From JAZQHR01 sp045540695 (GTDB taxonomy: Bacteria > Bacillota > Clostridia > UMGS1810): a DNA stretch of 25,072 nucleotides. Made by a program: the position numbers and the translations under genes. Under the pieces are notes generated by a model, which saw nothing but the letters and a program-made list of their open reading frames with translations, had not been told where the DNA came from and searched no databases. This document shows, piece by piece, positions 1 through 5,673 of the stretch; position 1 is the stretch's first letter, and every line of letters begins with the position of its first letter. The stretch spans positions 1 through 25,072 of the forward strand of contig JAZQHR010000094.1 of NCBI GenBank assembly GCA_045540695.1. Direction: 5' to 3'.

Positions 1-386
1 GAGTAATAGACACAAGAAGTGCTACTACATTAGGAAATATGGTGGGATACGATACCTTACTCGTAGAAATAGAAAAAATAATATTAAAAGATGACGGTTC
101 ACAGACAATAGGAAATTTTGCGAGCTGTACGAGCCTCACCGAAATACGATTTGATGGAAAAATAGGTACGAACGCTAATTTTCAATGGTCGCCACTTTCG
201 AAAGAAAGTATATTGTCTATTTGGAACGCAGTTGATAATAAGCCAATATCTATTACATTCAATCTTAGTGCAGTAAATAAGGCGTTTGAGACGATTGCGG
301 GTGCGAACGATGGAAGCTCATCTTCAGAGTGGAACAATTTATGTGAACAAAAGCCAAATGTTACAGTATCTTTAGTGAATTTTTAA
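1..386 (+). CDS. Prophage structural protein with leucine-rich-repeat-like C-terminus (5' end outside window)
   Basis: The frame is open from the left edge, so only the C-terminal ~128 residues are visible; the ATG at 39 is internal. The visible part has a BspA/leucine-rich-repeat flavour: an 'ASCTSLTEIRF' segment, then 'LSKESILSIWNAV' and a 'SITFNLSAVNKAF' strand-helix pattern. This arrangement is often seen at the C-terminus of tail-fibre or baseplate proteins in clostridial prophages. No catalytic motif is visible. Gene order supports a tail role: it lies just upstream of a small conserved phage protein and an endolysin, all on the plus strand. It could instead be another surface-exposed repeat protein. 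The family assignment comes from sequence feel and context, not from a domain search. Confidence 0.6.
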   Translation, partial: VIDTRSATTLGNMVGYDTLLVEIEKIILKDDGSQTIGNFASCTSLTEIRFDGKIGTNANFQWSPLSKESILSIWNAVDNKPISITFNLSAVNKAFETIAGANDGSSSSEWNNLCEQKPNVTVSLVNF

Positions 387-398
387 GGGAGTGAGGCT

Positions 399-602
399 AT
401 GAAAAAGTCAATTATAAATAATAGAATCGTGCTAGAAGCTGATGAAGGCAAAGTCATTACTGATGGTAACGAACTATATAGCAGTAAATTATATCTTGGT
501 AATGGCATTACCGAAAAAGATTTACGCGAAATATCTATTGAAGAATACAGAAAAATCCTAGCAAAACAAGAAAAAGACGCACTTGCAGAAATGGAGATGT
601 AA
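399..602 (+). CDS. Small conserved phage protein, function unknown (67 aa)
   Basis: A 67-residue soluble acidic protein with a strong ribosome binding site (GGGAGTGAGG) a few bases before the ATG. It has a short N-terminal strand region with 'GKVITDGNELYSSKLYLG', then a helical C-terminus with 'ISIEEYRKILAKQEKD'. Proteins with this 'ITDG...YLG...EEY' pattern are common in Firmicutes prophages between the tail-fibre gene and the lysis genes, but I know of no established function. It is 12 bases after the tail gene and 3 bases before the next gene, so it is probably co-transcribed. No membrane segment is present, so it is not a holin. Confidence 0.6.
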   Translation: MKKSIINNRIVLEADEGKVITDGNELYSSKLYLGNGITEKDLREISIEEYRKILAKQEKDALAEMEM

Positions 603-605
603 TAT

Positions 606-1367
606 ATGAAACTTGAATTGCAGATAGGAAGTAAAATTCTAAAAAAAGACGGACAGCCTATCGAAATGGACGTTGTTCCATTTACACAGGACAACAGAAC
701 ATTTGTACCAATACGTTTTGTAGCAGAAAATCTAGGGTATGATGTCAGTTGGGATGATAGCACACAAACAGTTGTCATAACAGATGAAAAGCCGTCAAAA
801 CACAAAAAATACTACGATACTGAAAAAGATTGTGCATACGATTTTGCGATGTGCTACAACAATCTATCTATAGGTGTTGACAGAGAGTTGTCGGCAATAA
901 TCTCTGAAGATGATAAAGGACAATACTATTGGGAAAACGTGTATATGGGTGCAAATAAGCAAACCATATTTAAATGGCAAGGCACAAGACGCGTAGCTAT
1001 GATACATAGTCATGCTGCAATGGGTGGCGGACTTCCTCAAGATCGTTTTAGTAGTGATGATAAGAGAATAGCAAACAAATATAATTGTCCGCTTTATCTT
1101 ATCGCACCGTGCGGAGTTCTTATGAAATATACACCTAACGGAGAAGGCGGTGTGACAGAAGTTATTGCTTCAGGATTACCTCTTGATATAAGATACATAG
1201 ACAAATGTGAAAAGTTTTATCCTAATTCTAAAGAATGTGTTAATATATTCAACGAGTATTTTGGTGACGTTCTTCCGGAGCTTATCGTACCTGAAGGTAC
1301 ATACAATAAAGATTTGCTCGATAAGGCTAATTACTATAATGAACAGTTTAGGAAGGTGATATTATGA
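606..1367 (+). CDS. Prophage stalk-domain + DUF4329/JAMM-like fusion protein
   Basis: A 253-residue protein with two parts. Residues ~1-60 match the copper amine oxidase N-terminal (stalk) domain: a hydrophobic strand, 'PFTQDNRTFVPIRFVAENLG', then 'VSWDDSTQTVVIT'. Residues ~70-200 resemble DUF4329, a JAMM/MPN-type fold: E94, then H134-S-H136, S149 and D152, which fit the zinc-site pattern E...HxH...SxxD, followed by 'LYLIAPCG' and 'MKYTPNGEG'. Such folds remove ubiquitin-like tags or cut peptides; the substrate here is unknown. No signal peptide or membrane segment is seen. The start has a weak upstream site; the stop overlaps the next ATG by 4 bases, so it is translationally coupled to the endolysin. 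The position suggests a lysis or tail-tip accessory role (inference). Confidence 0.65.
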   Translation: MKLELQIGSKILKKDGQPIEMDVVPFTQDNRTFVPIRFVAENLGYDVSWDDSTQTVVITDEKPSKHKKYYDTEKDCAYDFAMCYNNLSIGVDRELSAIISEDDKGQYYWENVYMGANKQTIFKWQGTRRVAMIHSHAAMGGGLPQDRFSSDDKRIANKYNCPLYLIAPCGVLMKYTPNGEGGVTEVIASGLPLDIRYIDKCEKFYPNSKECVNIFNEYFGDVLPELIVPEGTYNKDLLDKANYYNEQFRKVIL

Positions 1368-2110
1368 GAATTTGTATAGATGCAGGTCATAACTATGACA
1401 AATATGATACAGGTGCGTATGGAAATGGACTACGAGAGCAGGATATCACATTTAAAATTGCGGAAATATTGAAAAATCTCTTGATTTCCAAGGGGTTTGA
1501 AGTCGTAATGACACGTAATACTATTACGGACATTCTTGGCACTAGTATGAATTCTAGCATAAATACAAGGGTGAAAATATGCAACTCAAATAACTGTGAT
1601 TACTTTGTATCGATACATTGCAATTCACACGCAAGCATTGCATCAGGAACTGAAGTTTTAGTATATGGGCGTGGCGGACAGGCTGAAAAGCTTGCCAATG
1701 AAGTTTTGAAGGAACTCGTAAATGATATGGGACTATTAAATCGCGGTGTTAAAGAGCAAAACGTTGGCGTAATTCGTGATACAAAATGCCCTGCTATACT
1801 TGTTGAAACAGCTTTTATAAATAATCCAAAAGAAGCTGATCTTCTCAAAAATAACCAATATGAATTTGCGTATGCCATCTATAAAGGTATATGCGATTTT
1901 TTGAATATGCCAGTTAAAAATGAAGAAGATGATTACATAGAAGGCTCTATAGAGGAAACAGAATTGGAAACCGTAAACGATATTGTTTGGGAATTAAATA
2001 ATAGAGGTATTATCGGAAATAAAGATTTGTGGCTAGAAAAATTAGAAAACGATGAAGATTCGTATTGGCTTGCTAGAAAATGTGCAAATTACATTAGACA
2101 GTTTGATTAA
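1364..2110 (+). CDS. N-acetylmuramoyl-L-alanine amidase endolysin (Amidase_3)
   Basis: A 248-residue phage endolysin that hydrolyses the bond between N-acetylmuramic acid and L-alanine in peptidoglycan. The Amidase_3 catalytic domain fills residues 1-~178: zinc ligands H9 ('DAGH'), E25 ('REQD') and H85 ('SIHCN'), and catalytic E148 ('LVETAF'). A short acidic linker (~180-203) leads to a C-terminal ~45-residue helical segment with 'NRGIIGNKDLWLEKL' and 'WLARKCANYI', a type of tail seen on clostridial phage lysins and probably wall-targeting (inference). There is no signal peptide, as expected for a holin-dependent lysin, yet no holin is encoded between the tail gene and this one. The start ATG overlaps the previous stop codon and is preceded by a GGAAGGTG site. 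A strong terminator follows. Confidence 0.92.
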   Translation: MRICIDAGHNYDKYDTGAYGNGLREQDITFKIAEILKNLLISKGFEVVMTRNTITDILGTSMNSSINTRVKICNSNNCDYFVSIHCNSHASIASGTEVLVYGRGGQAEKLANEVLKELVNDMGLLNRGVKEQNVGVIRDTKCPAILVETAFINNPKEADLLKNNQYEFAYAIYKGICDFLNMPVKNEEDDYIEGSIEETELETVNDIVWELNNRGIIGNKDLWLEKLENDEDSYWLARKCANYIRQFD

Positions 2111-2128
2111 TGTAGATTAAAATAAATT

Positions 2129-2171
2129 TAGGGTAGAATGAGATTTTATTTCTCGCTCTACCCTATTTTTT
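2129..2171 (+). terminator. Rho-independent terminator closing the prophage late operon
   Basis: A 9-bp perfect outer stem (TAGGGTAGA at 2129-2137 with TCTACCCTA at 2157-2165), extended inward by GAGA/TCTC pairing after a small mismatch, is followed directly by six T residues. It lies 18 bases after the endolysin stop. Confidence 0.9.
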
Positions 2172-2393
2172 ACGATTTATTTTTTTCATTTCAAAGAATT
2201 TACTCCTATATTTTTTGTGAAATAACATTAATATTTTTAGTGTTTTTAATTCAATTTTGACTGACAAATGACTGACAAAAATAGCAATAAATAGCCACAA
2301 ATACCGATATATGTGTTTATAAAACAAATTTAAGCCAACTTGTTCAATGTGTTTAGAAACCGCTCAACCATGCGTTTTTCAAGGGTTTATGGA
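2172..2393. other. Prophage-chromosome junction region without a gene (candidate attachment end)
   Basis: About 220 bp of very AT-rich DNA without a supportable gene, between the prophage terminator and the 3' end of tRNA-Ser. It contains the tandem TGACTGACAAA repeat. The coding strand switches here from plus (phage) to minus (host), and a tRNA 3' end borders it, the classic target of tyrosine integrases. The core attachment sequence is probably within the tRNA 3' half (~2390-2430). The duplicate copy that would prove this lies outside the window. Confidence 0.5.
2258..2279. repeat. Tandem 11-bp direct repeat, candidate integrase arm site
   Basis: TGACTGACAAA occurs twice in perfect tandem (2258-2268 and 2269-2279), about 110 bp inside the presumed prophage end at the tRNA-Ser gene. 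Tandem short repeats at this distance from the core are typical of arm-type binding sites for tyrosine integrases. The integrase itself is not in the window, so this is inference from position and repeat structure. Confidence 0.5.
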
Positions 2394-2481
2394 GGAGAGG
2401 AAGGGATTCGAACCCTCGGAACGCTTTGAACGTTCACAGCATTTCCAATGCTGCGCCTTAAGCCAACTCGACCACCTCTCC
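2390..2481 (-). tRNA. tRNA-Ser (anticodon GGA), probable prophage integration target
   Basis: On the minus strand the 7-bp acceptor stem is GGAGAGG/CCTCTCC, the anticodon stem-loop is CAGCA-TTGGAAA-TGCTG (anticodon GGA, reading TCC/TCT), a long variable arm pairs AACG with CGTT as expected for class II tRNA-Ser, and the T loop is GGTTCGAATCC. The 3' end reads CCTCTCC-T-CCA, so CCA appears encoded. The discriminator would be U, whereas bacterial tRNA-Ser usually carries G there; this end borders the prophage and may be phage-derived. Confidence 0.95.
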
Positions 2482-2581
2482 GTTATTTAATTTTAATGTG
2501 ACTTATATATAAATACACATAATTGAGATATTCATATAAGTTCAGTAAGATAAAAAGTAATATAACTATTATTTAAAGAAT

Positions 2582-3103
2582 TTATCTTTTAAATTTATTA
2601 ACCATATAATCTATACATATTTTAAGACTGCTTTTTTTACACTCTTCAATCATTTTTTCGAATACAATAACATCTGTTTCTTTTGTGGTATCTCTATCAG
2701 TCCAAATTTTCCCTACAATTTTTCTACTTCCAAAAATAATTGAACAAATAAACAAAAGTATTAATAATATAGATAAAAAAACAAAAAAATGAATAGCAAG
2801 GCATGGTAAACTAGCAAAAAAAGAAACTTTCATCCACCAAGACCATCCTCTTGCCTTCCTTGCTAGGGCAATCTCCTGAGCGTTCAAGATACATTCTTCA
2901 ATTAAATCTTCACTAAGATATTTTGATAAAACAGGTAATGCGATACCTAAAAAATATTGTGGTATCGAAACAGTATAAGTTGTTTTATAAGTTCTTGGAT
3001 TAAGCATTTTTCTTTCTGAACTACCCATAACACATAATGCAATTGATATTGCTCTTTCTGCTGCTTGATAATTTAATCTCATTTCAGTAGAATTTATTTC
3101 CAT
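2582..3103 (-). CDS. Unrecognised membrane protein (173 aa)
   Basis: I do not recognise the family. A soluble N-terminal part (~1-90) has predicted helices, with 'YQAAERAISIALCVMG' near the start and a charged stretch 'RKARGWSWWMK' just before a strongly hydrophobic segment at ~93-125 (one long or two short membrane helices). A ~48-residue charged, Lys/Glu-rich C-terminal tail follows. The start is supported by a GGAGG site 9 bases upstream. The gene stands alone between tRNA-Ser and the tRNA-Glu/Arg pair. It has its own promoter flanked by repeats, and no clear terminator separates it from tRNA-Ser 100 bp downstream. Being isolated between tRNA genes next to a prophage, it may be an acquired accessory gene. 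Confidence 0.7.
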   Translation of the reverse strand: MEINSTEMRLNYQAAERAISIALCVMGSSERKMLNPRTYKTTYTVSIPQYFLGIALPVLSKYLSEDLIEECILNAQEIALARKARGWSWWMKVSFFASLPCLAIHFFVFLSILLILLFICSIIFGSRKIVGKIWTDRDTTKETDVIVFEKMIEECKKSSLKICIDYMVNKFKR

Positions 3104-3133
3104 ATTAAAATTCCTCCAAAGTATTTTGTAGCA

Positions 3134-3162
3134 TAACCTACAGGAAAATACAGTAACCTACA
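3134..3162 (-). repeat. Paired 9-bp direct repeat overlapping a promoter (candidate operator)
   Basis: TGTAGGTTA (minus strand) occurs at 3154-3162 and 3134-3142, start-to-start 20 bp, close to two helical turns, so a dimeric regulator could bind both on one face. One copy is between the -35 and -10 boxes and the other covers the predicted transcription start. Confidence 0.5.
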
Positions 3163-3173
3163 TACTATTTCAA
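3145..3173 (-). promoter_or_regulatory. Sigma-A-type promoter of the 173-aa membrane protein
   Basis: Reading the minus strand, TTGAAA (3168-3173) and TATTTT (3145-3150) are separated by exactly 17 bp, with transcription expected to start near 3138, about 35 bp before the start codon. One copy of a 9-bp repeat lies in the spacer and another over the predicted start of transcription, which suggests repression. Confidence 0.5.
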
Positions 3174-3235
3174 ATATCTGCACACAAGTGATAGAGCATA
3201 TTTGTGATGAATATGTATGCAATTCATTGTTATAT

Positions 3236-3266
3236 AAATTTTAGTTTAAAAATTAAAACTAAATTT
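3236..3266 (-). terminator. Weak AT-rich hairpin after tRNA-Glu, possible terminator
   Basis: On the minus strand, AAATTTAGTTT followed by AAACTAAAATTT forms an ~11-bp AT-rich stem with one bulge immediately after the tRNA-Glu CCA end. There is only a poor T run, so termination here is uncertain. Confidence 0.35.
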
Positions 3267-3340
3267 GGTGACCCGTAGGGGAATCGAACCCCTGTTATCG
3301 CCGTGAAAGGGCGGTGTCTTAACCGCTTGACCAACGGGCC
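3266..3340 (-). tRNA. tRNA-Glu (anticodon TTC)
   Basis: Minus strand: acceptor GGCCCGT/ACGGGTC, discriminator A, encoded CCA, anticodon loop CTTTCAC (TTC), T loop GGTTCGATTCC. The anticodon stem has one C-A mismatch at its outer pair (CCGCC against GGCGA), where related tRNAs usually have G. It lies 5 bases downstream of tRNA-Arg, in the same transcript. Confidence 0.96.
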
Positions 3341-3345
3341 ATATA

Positions 3346-3422
3346 TGGCACGCCCGGAGGGACTCGAACCCCCGACGCGCAGATTCGAAGTCTGCCACTC
3401 TATCCAACTGAGCTACGAGCGC
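3346..3422 (-). tRNA. tRNA-Arg (anticodon TCG)
   Basis: Minus strand: acceptor GCGCTCG/CGGGCGT (with G-U pairs), D arm, anticodon stem-loop GCAGA-CTTCGAA-TCTGC giving anticodon TCG, T loop GGTTCGAGTCC, discriminator G and encoded CCA. Its first base, 3422, is immediately next to the last base of the tmk stop codon (3423). Confidence 0.96.
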
Positions 3423-4094
3423 TTATATCATTTTTTCAACTGCATTTATAATTTCAGCAGCTATTTCGTCAATAGATTTAATTCTATCGCCATCAACACA
3501 TTTTATTCTGAGCCAATTATATTTTTCGCATACGTGTACCGCATTATTGTATGAATGATTTAAATACTCATCATTACCCTCGTGTATATCTAAAACCATA
3601 GAATTGTCTATTTTATTTGGTCTTGATGCCATAAGAATTTTTGCGTATTTAACGGGCATATCAAGAAATATTACAACATCAGGCTTTGGTAATCCAAGTT
3701 TGTTATACTCAAAATCATAAACCCAGTCAAGAAAATTATTTTTTTCATCAATATCATCAATCTTCGATGCCTGATGAATCATATTTGATGTAGTATATCT
3801 ATCAGCAATTATAATTTTATCAGAGGCAAGCTTATCCTGCCATTCAAGCTTATATGATGCCACTCTGTCCACAGCAAAAAAAGCAGATGCTGTATATGGA
3901 TTTACAGCATTTGGATCATCACCAAACTCACCGCCAAGATACATTTTAACAAGCTCTGAAGATTTACTTTTATAGTTTGGAAATGCGACAGTCATTACAT
4001 CCAAACCGCGACTTACTAGTTCATTATATAGTTTTTCTGTCTGAGTTTGCTTACCGCTTGAGTCAACTCCCTCAATTACAATTAGTTTTCCCAT
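3423..4094 (-). CDS. tmk: Thymidylate kinase
   Basis: Phosphorylates dTMP to dTDP with ATP, the step after ThyX in dTTP synthesis. The 223-residue protein begins with a Walker A loop (residues 9-17, 'GVDSSGKQT'), has 'DRY' at 98-100, and has a lid-like segment with 'ASRPNK' in the C-terminal half. Length and motif order fit the family; the P-loop is the GxDxSGK form, with Lys-Gln where many family members have a second basic or Thr residue. A GGAG site precedes the ATG. It lies 12 bases downstream of thyX, so the two dTTP-pathway genes are coupled. The stop codon TAA is directly followed, with no gap, by the tRNA-Arg 5' end. Confidence 0.93.
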   Translation of the reverse strand: MGKLIVIEGVDSSGKQTQTEKLYNELVSRGLDVMTVAFPNYKSKSSELVKMYLGGEFGDDPNAVNPYTASAFFAVDRVASYKLEWQDKLASDKIIIADRYTTSNMIHQASKIDDIDEKNNFLDWVYDFEYNKLGLPKPDVVIFLDMPVKYAKILMASRPNKIDNSMVLDIHEGNDEYLNHSYNNAVHVCEKYNWLRIKCVDGDRIKSIDEIAAEIINAVEKMI

Positions 4095-4106
4095 AATAAT
4101 ACTCCA

Positions 4107-4868
4107 TTAAAGTCCAGAAAAAAAATCACGTTTTTCCTTACATTTACCACAGGTCATACTTCCCTCAGGGCAAGGGCCTGATACACAGCTTGGTCCTGCT
4201 ACTTCAAAAATCGTAGGAGCAACCTTTTTTACAAGCTTAAGCATTTCTATAGCTAGTTCTCTTATCTCCCACTGTGCTCTTTCACAGCATCTGTGGTGAA
4301 AGAAATTTATAAGACTGCGAGCATTTATAGTCATAACAATCTTTGTTTCGCATGCATTAGGAAGAACATATCTGGCATCTTCGATTGCTTTCTTTACAGA
4401 AGCTTGTTTAGCCTTTTTCTCATCCATTCCGTCTTTTACCATATCATCATAATGCTTTTTTGAAAGCATTTCGGTAAGATTGTCGTATGTAGCCTGATCA
4501 TTTTCCATTGCTTTTATAAATAGCTCTTTTGCCTCAGGAACGTTTTCAATCTCGTGAGGAACAACATATTCAAACTGACCTTCGGTAACGTATCTCTGTG
4601 ATTTCTGAGAATATGACGCTATACGATGTCTTACAAGCTGATGTGTAAGTGAACGGCTGACACCTTCTATACCAAAAGAAAAGCTTATATGTTCAAGCGG
4701 ACTTTCATGTCCCATACTCATAAGTCTTGAAATAAACCCTACAGTCTTTTCTTCGTCAAGACCTTCGCGTATTCCACATATATCAGACGATGAATAACAA
4801 AGCTTCGCTGCAGACGCAACAAGCTTTTCAGGATTTGGTGTATGTTCTAAAAGTTCAACATGCAACAT
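4107..4868 (-). CDS. thyX: Flavin-dependent thymidylate synthase
   Basis: Makes dTMP from dUMP using methylenetetrahydrofolate and FADH2. The signature RHRx7S is at residues 80-90 (R80-H81-R82 to S90), followed by Q91-R92, and 'SPLEH' at 56-60 precedes it. The C-terminus (residues 225-253) has four cysteines, C228, C233, C240 and C243, a spacing that could form a metal knuckle; similar tails occur on some clostridial ThyX proteins. The frame extends upstream to a TTG at 4877, but AGGAG touches that codon, whereas it sits 9 bases before the ATG at 4868, so the ATG is chosen (253 aa). It follows tagA by 12 bases and precedes tmk by 12 bases. Confidence 0.95.
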   Translation of the reverse strand: MLHVELLEHTPNPEKLVASAAKLCYSSSDICGIREGLDEEKTVGFISRLMSMGHESPLEHISFSFGIEGVSRSLTHQLVRHRIASYSQKSQRYVTEGQFEYVVPHEIENVPEAKELFIKAMENDQATYDNLTEMLSKKHYDDMVKDGMDEKKAKQASVKKAIEDARYVLPNACETKIVMTINARSLINFFHHRCCERAQWEIRELAIEMLKLVKKVAPTIFEVAGPSCVSGPCPEGSMTCGKCKEKRDFFSGL

Positions 4869-4880
4869 TATAATCAACTC

Positions 4881-5618
4881 CTATTGCTCGTACTTTTTAC
4901 CTTTTGTAAGAACCGTCCATGCAAATTTTGGAAGGTCCATCATTCTTTTTATTCTCCAAGGCTCTTTAATAAGTCTGTATAACCATTCAACGCCAAATTT
5001 AATGAAAATTTTAGGTGCTCTTTTAACATTTCCTGCAAATACATCAAGCGAACCGCCAAGACCCATAAGAACCTTAGCATTTAATTTTTCTTTATTATTG
5101 AAAATCCAATATTCTTGCTTTGGAACGCCAAGACAAACAAAAAGCACATCAGGTTTTTTCTCGTTTATATCGGCGATAATCTCCTGTTCGCGTTTATCAT
5201 CAAAATAACCATTGGAAACTCCAACAATATTAAGCTTTGGATGTTTCTTTATCATATTAACCTTTGCTGTTTCAGGAACACCCGGTTTTGAACCGAAAAG
5301 ATATATACTTTTACCCGACTTTTCAAGCTCTTTTAATAATTCGCAAGCAATATCATAGCCTGAACATCTTTCATTTATAGGATTTTTAAGTATTTTTGAT
5401 GCATAAACTACACCAATTCCGTCAGCAGTAATAATATCCGCACTGTTTAAAACGTTTTTAAATTCCTCATCTCTGTATGCCTGCATTATCATCTCAGAAT
5501 TCGGAGTGTATACAGCATATCTGCCATCAGATTCTGTATACTTCATTATCCTCTTAACAGCTTCTAAAATGCCGATTTTATCAACTTTTACACCTAATAC
5601 ATTAATTTTATCTGTCAT
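4881..5618 (-). CDS. tagA: WecG/TagA/CpsF family glycosyltransferase (GT26)
   Basis: Members transfer N-acetylmannosamine or a related sugar to undecaprenyl-linked GlcNAc, starting wall teichoic acid or other envelope glycopolymers at the inner membrane face. Visible motifs: 'YTPNSEM' (N40), 'ADGIGVVYAS' with D66 at the position of the catalytic Asp known in Thermoanaerobacter TagA, 'SGYDI' at 86-90, 'CLGVPKQE' at 162-169, and 'GGSLDVFAG' at 188-196. The C-terminal basic 'WLYRLIKEPWR' is the membrane-docking appendage. The open frame extends to 5642, but GAGG lies 8 bases before the ATG at 5618, giving 245 aa. No other teichoic acid genes are nearby, so the exact sugar and polymer are uncertain. 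Confidence 0.88.
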   Translation of the reverse strand: MTDKINVLGVKVDKIGILEAVKRIMKYTESDGRYAVYTPNSEMIMQAYRDEEFKNVLNSADIITADGIGVVYASKILKNPINERCSGYDIACELLKELEKSGKSIYLFGSKPGVPETAKVNMIKKHPKLNIVGVSNGYFDDKREQEIIADINEKKPDVLFVCLGVPKQEYWIFNNKEKLNAKVLMGLGGSLDVFAGNVKRAPKIFIKFGVEWLYRLIKEPWRIKRMMDLPKFAWTVLTKGKKYEQ

Positions 5619-5641
5619 ATTTAAAACCTCAATTATAACCA

Positions 5642-5670
5642 ATTATACAGCTTATACAACTAAAAATCAA
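5642..5670 (-). promoter_or_regulatory. Sigma-A promoter for tagA-thyX-tmk-tRNA-Arg-tRNA-Glu
   Basis: Minus strand TTGATT (5665-5670) and TATAAT (5642-5647) with exactly 17 bp between, in the 55-bp gap between parC and tagA. It would let this run be expressed independently of the topoisomerase genes; no terminator separates it from parC. Confidence 0.7.
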
Positions 5671-5673
5671 CCA

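Noticed and set aside
383..805. Minus-strand 140-aa frame opposite the small phage genes
   Set aside because: It lies entirely antisense to two convincingly coding phage genes, is Ser/Ile/Phe-rich like reversed coding sequence, and lacks a ribosome binding site.
2111..2393. Possible small gene or CRISPR-like repeat in the AT-rich prophage end
   Set aside because: No frame with a ribosome binding site is visible, and the 11-bp repeat occurs only twice in tandem without spacers.
3303..3554. Plus-strand reading frame giving a peptide with 'RPEGLEPPTRRFEVCHSIQLSYER'-like sequence
   Set aside because: It is the antisense translation of tRNA-Arg and the start of tmk, a well-known false gene type; no ribosome binding site fits it.
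4869..4877. Upstream TTG start for thyX
   Set aside because: The AGGAG site touches this codon directly; the ATG 9 bases downstream has proper spacing and matches the family N-terminus.
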